A program made the position numbers and the translations under genes. Below, in pieces: positions 60,741-64,000 of a stretch of DNA of 64,000 nt. Under the pieces are notes generated by a model that was not told the DNA's origin, ran no database searches, and saw nothing but the letters and a program-made list of their open reading frames with translations. This DNA comes from Yinghuangia seranimata. Its GTDB lineage: Bacteria; Actinomycetota; Actinomycetes; Streptomycetales; Streptomycetaceae. The stretch is from assembly GCF_029953285.1 (NCBI RefSeq), contig NZ_JASAOI010000007.1, forward strand, positions 169,504 through 233,503, in the 5' to 3' direction. The stretch's first letter is position 1. Each line of letters starts with the position of its first letter.

Positions 60741-62384
60741 TCACAGCGCCTTCCAGAACGCGACGTGGTGCTCGGCCTCCACGTCCACCGTCCGCACTCC
60801 CCCGGCCCCCGGCGCGAGCGCGAGGAAGTCGGCGGAGGTGCGGTACCGCGGCCACGCCGGCAGCCCGCGCCCGTTCGGGTCGCCGGTCGTCGCGAAGCGC
60901 GTCCAGTAGCGGATCATCGTGTCGCCGAGCGCGCGCTGCGCCGGCGTGAGCGCGGTCGGCTGGTCGAACAGGTACGCCAGCTCCGAGTTGTGCGTCGCGC
61001 CGTACCCCGGGGCCTGCGGGCTCGGGTACGCGAACGGCGCGTTCGGGTCGGCGAACTCGTACGCCCACACCGGCGTCGCGCCCTCGTTGTGGAACCGCGC
61101 GGCCGCGACCGCCTCGAGGCACCACGACAGCGGGTTGCTGCAGTCGGTGAGGATGGCGAACAGCGCGTGCGTCGGGGACGGGTACGCGCTGAGCGGGTAC
61201 TCGGCGAGCACCCGGTCGGCGGCGTCCCCGAAGTTCCCGCGCACGAAGCCCTCGTACTGCCCCGGCGTGATCGGGTGGCCGGGCAGGTCGTAGCCGAGGG
61301 CGCCGAACACGTTGAACTCGTCCTTGGTGCCGCCCATCAGCAGCGGCACCTTGTTCCAGTCGCCGCTGACCACGGCGTCCTTGGGCTGGCGCGGCAGCAC
61401 CGTGCCGCCGGCGCTCGGCCCCCACCGGTCGTCGGAGCCGTCCCCGGTCTGGAGTGCCACCAGGTCGGCGGTCGACTTGCCGCGCAGGCACGCGGCGGCC
61501 GTCGCGGGGTCGGCGCAGCCGAGGCCCGCGGCGGTCGCGGCGCCCGCGGCCGCGGAGTCGGCGTGCGTGGTGAAGGGGCCGGTGCAGGCGAACGACTGTG
61601 TGATCGCCTTGTCGAACAGGCCGCGCGCGCCGGGCGACACGAGGTTGGCGCACACGCTCTGCGCGCCGACCGACTGACCCATCAGGGTGACGTTGCCGGG
61701 GTCGCCGCCGAACGCCCACGCGTTGCGCTCGACCCAGCGCAGGGCGGCCTGCTGGTCCATGATCCCGTAGTCGCCGGACACCGCGCCCGGCGCGTCCAGC
61801 CCGTCGTGCGCGAGGAACCCGAACGCGCCGAGCCGGTAGTTGATCGTGACCACGACGACGTCGCCCATGGCCGCCATGCGCGCGGCCGGGTAGTCGTTGC
61901 CGCTCCCGCCGGTGAAGGATCCCCCGTGGATCCACACCATGACGGGCCGGGCGAACGGCGGAAGGCCGCCGTGTCGCAGCGGGGTGGTGACGTTGAGGTA
62001 GAGGCAGTCCTCGGAGCCGATCGGCGTGCTGCCGCCGGTGGCGGGGTACTGCGGGCACGGGTCGCCGGCCTTGGTGGCGTCTCGGACGCCGTTCCAGCGC
62101 GCCGCGGGCTGCGGCGGGCGCCAGCGTAGGTCGCCGACAGGTGGTGCGGCGTACGGGATGCCCGAGAAGACCCGGTAGCCGTCGCCGACGGAGCCGTGGA
62201 CCGCGCCGCGGTCCGTCCAGGCGTACGCGGCGACGCCGGACCGGTCGGCGCCGTCGGCGTTCCCACCCCGGTCGTCGGCGGCGTGCGCGGCCTGGGCGCC
62301 CCCGAGCAGCGCGGTGACCGCGAGCGCGAGAGCGAGTAACGCGTGTCTGGCGCGGTGCGTGCGATGGTGCGTTCTTCGTTCCAC
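60741..62384 (-). CDS. Secreted type-B carboxylesterase
   Basis: A 547-residue exported esterase. Signal peptide residues 1-36 (RHALLALALAVTALLGGAQAAHA). HGGSF (153-157) is the oxyanion site, SEDCLYLNV (124-132) the type-B signature 2, and the nucleophile Ser238 lies in LMGQSVGAQ. Acid and His follow in the C-terminal half (EHHVAFW near the end). It cleaves short ester bonds outside the cell. The substrate is unknown. Confidence 0.9.
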   Translation of the reverse strand: MERRTHHRTHRARHALLALALAVTALLGGAQAAHAADDRGGNADGADRSGVAAYAWTDRGAVHGSVGDGYRVFSGIPYAAPPVGDLRWRPPQPAARWNGVRDATKAGDPCPQYPATGGSTPIGSEDCLYLNVTTPLRHGGLPPFARPVMVWIHGGSFTGGSGNDYPAARMAAMGDVVVVTINYRLGAFGFLAHDGLDAPGAVSGDYGIMDQQAALRWVERNAWAFGGDPGNVTLMGQSVGAQSVCANLVSPGARGLFDKAITQSFACTGPFTTHADSAAAGAATAAGLGCADPATAAACLRGKSTADLVALQTGDGSDDRWGPSAGGTVLPRQPKDAVVSGDWNKVPLLMGGTKDEFNVFGALGYDLPGHPITPGQYEGFVRGNFGDAADRVLAEYPLSAYPSPTHALFAILTDCSNPLSWCLEAVAAARFHNEGATPVWAYEFADPNAPFAYPSPQAPGYGATHNSELAYLFDQPTALTPAQRALGDTMIRYWTRFATTGDPNGRGLPAWPRYRTSADFLALAPGAGGVRTVDVEAEHHVAFWKAL

Positions 62385-62633
62385 TGCGTCCTCCGGAATC
62401 GGTGTGCACAGGTGGAGCTCGGCACATGCTCGCGGCAGGGGCCCCGCACCGCCCAGCGGACGGTGTGCGACTCCTGCCGGACAAAAACGGCCGCTTGGGC
62501 GGCCGCGTCGATTCGTACCGCACGGGTCTCGCGGGCATCAAGCAACTTCCGGTAACGGGTGGGGTGGTGGGGTTGGCCCCCGTTCGGGGCGGGGGGCGGG
62601 CGTCATGGGCAACGGCCGTGTGGGGACAGGACG

Positions 62634-63404
62634 ATGCTGGCCATGAGGAAACGTCAGATCGCCCGTACCGCCGCCGTGGCCTCGGCGGCCGCCCTCGCGC
62701 TCGCACCGACCGTCGCGTCGGCCGCGGACTCCGCACCGCCCTCGGCGCCGCCCGCCGCCGCGGTGTCCGCCGACCCGCTACCGGTGTTCGACTTCCGAGA
62801 CTGCCCGGCCCTGCCGGCGGGCGTGGACCCGGCCGCGTGGCGGTGCGAAGTCCTGGTCGCCGAAGGGTCGATGACGCTGGGCGGCACGCCGATCGGGGCG
62901 GTCCCGATGACGCTGACGCACGCCGAGGGCCCGATGCCGGACGGCGCCAAGGGCCAGGTGTGGGGCGGCATGCGCAGCGCCGCCGTCGACGTTCCGGGCG
63001 GACTCTTCGGAACTCCCGTCCCCGTCAAGGGACTCGGCCTGTCACTGCAACCGGTCTACGGCGGCTACTCGGACTTCTACGCCGTCGGCGACAACCTGGG
63101 CGTGTTCACGATGCGCTTCGAGGCGCGCAGCCGGCTGCTGCCGACGTCCTGCGTGATCGGGGCGGACGCGCCGGTGGAGTTCCGGCTCAAGCGCGTCGGC
63201 CCGTCCCAGGTCGTGTCGAAGGACCCGGTGGTGATCGCCTTCGAGGCGCGGGACGACGCCTTCACGGTGCCGGAGGCGCAGGGGTGCGGGCCGCTGGGCG
63301 GGTGGCTCAACCGCCGGCTGGGGCTGCCCGCGGCGTCCGGCAACTCCGTGTCGTACTCGGCGCACTACACGTTCCGGACGTACGACCGGCTGCCGGCGTC
63401 GTGA
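62634..63404 (+). CDS. Secreted hypothetical protein
   Basis: About 256 residues from the ATG at 62634 (GGGGA 8 bases upstream; the ATG at 62643 is also possible). Signal peptide with MRKRQIARTAAVASAAALALAPTVASAA, then a Pro/Ala linker and a beta-rich mature part with three Cys. Similar exported proteins are common in Streptomyces without assigned function. Confidence 0.75.
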   Translation: MLAMRKRQIARTAAVASAAALALAPTVASAADSAPPSAPPAAAVSADPLPVFDFRDCPALPAGVDPAAWRCEVLVAEGSMTLGGTPIGAVPMTLTHAEGPMPDGAKGQVWGGMRSAAVDVPGGLFGTPVPVKGLGLSLQPVYGGYSDFYAVGDNLGVFTMRFEARSRLLPTSCVIGADAPVEFRLKRVGPSQVVSKDPVVIAFEARDDAFTVPEAQGCGPLGGWLNRRLGLPAASGNSVSYSAHYTFRTYDRLPAS

Positions 63405-63425
63405 CGGGCGGCCTGCCCGGGGCGG

Positions 63426-63869
63426 TCAGTCGAGGCGCTTGGCGAGGATGTACTCGGTGACGCCCGGCGGGTAGTCCGGGACCTCGCCGACGACCTCGTA
63501 GCCGTGCTTGCGGTAGAACTCCGGCGCCTGGAAGTCCCAGGTCTCCAGGCGGACGTAGTGGCAGTCGTGTTCGTCGCGCGCGGTCGTCTCGGCGCGGGCG
63601 AGCAGCTCGCCGCCGAGCCCGGTGCCGCGGCGCTCGGCGGCGACCCAGAGCAGGGTGACGTGCAGCCAGTGGCCCCACGTCCGCCCGGTCAGGCCGCCGA
63701 CGACGGTGCCGTCGTCGTCGACGGCGAACAGGTGCAGGGGTTCCTCGTGTTCGCCGGTGCCGCCGCGCAGGCGGGCGATGTCCGGCGAGACCGCGGTGTT
63801 GTTCTCCTCGAGCCGGTGGCCGAGCCAGTCCTCGCGCTGCTTGTCGACGCGGGAATCGAAGTGCACCAT
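63426..63869 (-). CDS. GNAT-family N-acetyltransferase
   Basis: A 147-residue GNAT. The acetyl-CoA motif A is RRGTGLGGELLARAE near residue 80; HVTLLWVAAE precedes it, and FYRKHGYEVVGEVPDYPPG near the end is the usual motif B. It acetylates an unidentified amine. It converges with the secreted protein gene, stops 21 bases apart. Confidence 0.9.
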   Translation of the reverse strand: MVHFDSRVDKQREDWLGHRLEENNTAVSPDIARLRGGTGEHEEPLHLFAVDDDGTVVGGLTGRTWGHWLHVTLLWVAAERRGTGLGGELLARAETTARDEHDCHYVRLETWDFQAPEFYRKHGYEVVGEVPDYPPGVTEYILAKRLD

Positions 63870-63928
63870 CGGGTCACCCTAACCCGGTGGTCTGGACATG
63901 TCGGTCGAATTTCGGGCCGGCGGGTGCC

Positions 63929-64000
63929 GGGGGGGGGGGGGGGGGGGGGCGCCGCCCCCCCCCCACCCCCCCCCCCGCCCCCCCCGGCGCCCACCGGGGG
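63929..64000. other. Poly-G/poly-C low-complexity end
   Basis: A run of 21 G (63929-63949), CGCCG, then C runs of 10, 11 and 8 broken by A and G. This is typical of an assembly or sequencing artefact at a contig end. No gene is present in 63870-64000. Confidence 0.6.

Noticed and set aside
63929..64000. A natural G-quadruplex or telomere-like end.
   Set aside because: Streptomyces telomeres are palindromic GC-rich hairpins, not homopolymer runs; an artefact is likelier.

Overview
The window is about 72 % G+C. Its genes use G or C at most third codon positions, GTG and TTG starts are common, and many start codons sit 7-8 bases after a -10 box. The gene set (several ECF-type, TetR, MarR, ArsR and GntR regulators, two Hanks-type kinases, secreted esterases, a SAM methyltransferase of the DUF574 type, HelR) is that of a Streptomyces-like actinomycete, probably Streptomyces or a close relative. 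No rRNA, tRNA, insertion sequence, prophage or CRISPR array was found. The layout looks like a chromosomal accessory or arm region with many small regulator-plus-target modules.

Region by region. 0-6.3 kb: the C-terminal end of a probable Cas3 helicase-nuclease at the left edge, small membrane and hypothetical proteins, a secreted polyhydroxybutyrate (PHB)-depolymerase-type esterase, an XRE/DUF5919 regulator diverging from two small coupled genes, and a tandem SMI1/KNR4-like protein. 6.3-13 kb: an arsR-MFS pair with a 24-bp operator-like palindrome, then a ketone-body/PHB catabolic group (CoA-transferase A and B, a GAF-PucR regulator, 3-hydroxybutyrate dehydrogenase). 13-15.2 kb: helR, an RNA-polymerase-recycling ATPase of rifamycin resistance, preceded by a near-consensus promoter and a palindrome that looks like the rifamycin-associated element. 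15-31 kb: hydrolases, two Ser/Thr kinases, a flavin-oxidoreductase-fold protein, a PfkB kinase, a GDSL esterase, an ECF sigma factor with a coupled membrane protein, an APC-type permease, and a PhzF-like protein. 31-37.5 kb: a secreted trypsin, a methyltransferase, MOSC and DUF5996 proteins, an EamA transporter with a leaderless 20-codon upstream ORF, and an SRPBCC-ArsR pair. 37.7-42 kb: a MarR gene and a TetR-controlled MFS/serine-hydrolase module with shared operators. 42-44.3 kb: a decayed UvrA fragment next to a translationally coupled pair of ATP-grasp ligases. 44.4-64 kb: LysR/SnoaL, MarR/epoxide hydrolase/DJ-1, a secreted phosphoesterase-lectin, a vanadium-haloperoxidase-like protein, a HAD phosphatase, VOC, ZapE, ohr with a divergent TetR gene and twin operators, two efflux/regulator pairs (GntR-CynX-type MFS and MarR-DHA2 MFS), a carboxylesterase, a secreted protein, a GNAT gene, and a terminal poly-G/poly-C stretch that is probably an assembly artefact.

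How the genes work together. The clearest functional units are the 3-hydroxybutyrate to acetoacetyl-CoA route (bdh plus scoAB with its regulator), the helR rifamycin-response unit, and a set of one-regulator/one-effector modules. In these modules the sequence itself shows the operator: arsR 8184-8207, SRPBCC-ArsR 36421-36471, TetR 39921-39938 and 40680-40724, MarR 45955-45984, TetR/ohr 55419-55471, GntR 57376-57421 and MarR 60599-60631. The least explained pieces are the leaderless upstream ORF with an RBS-sequestering hairpin before the EamA gene, and the tandem ATP-grasp ligases preceded by an overlapping 50-codon ORF.
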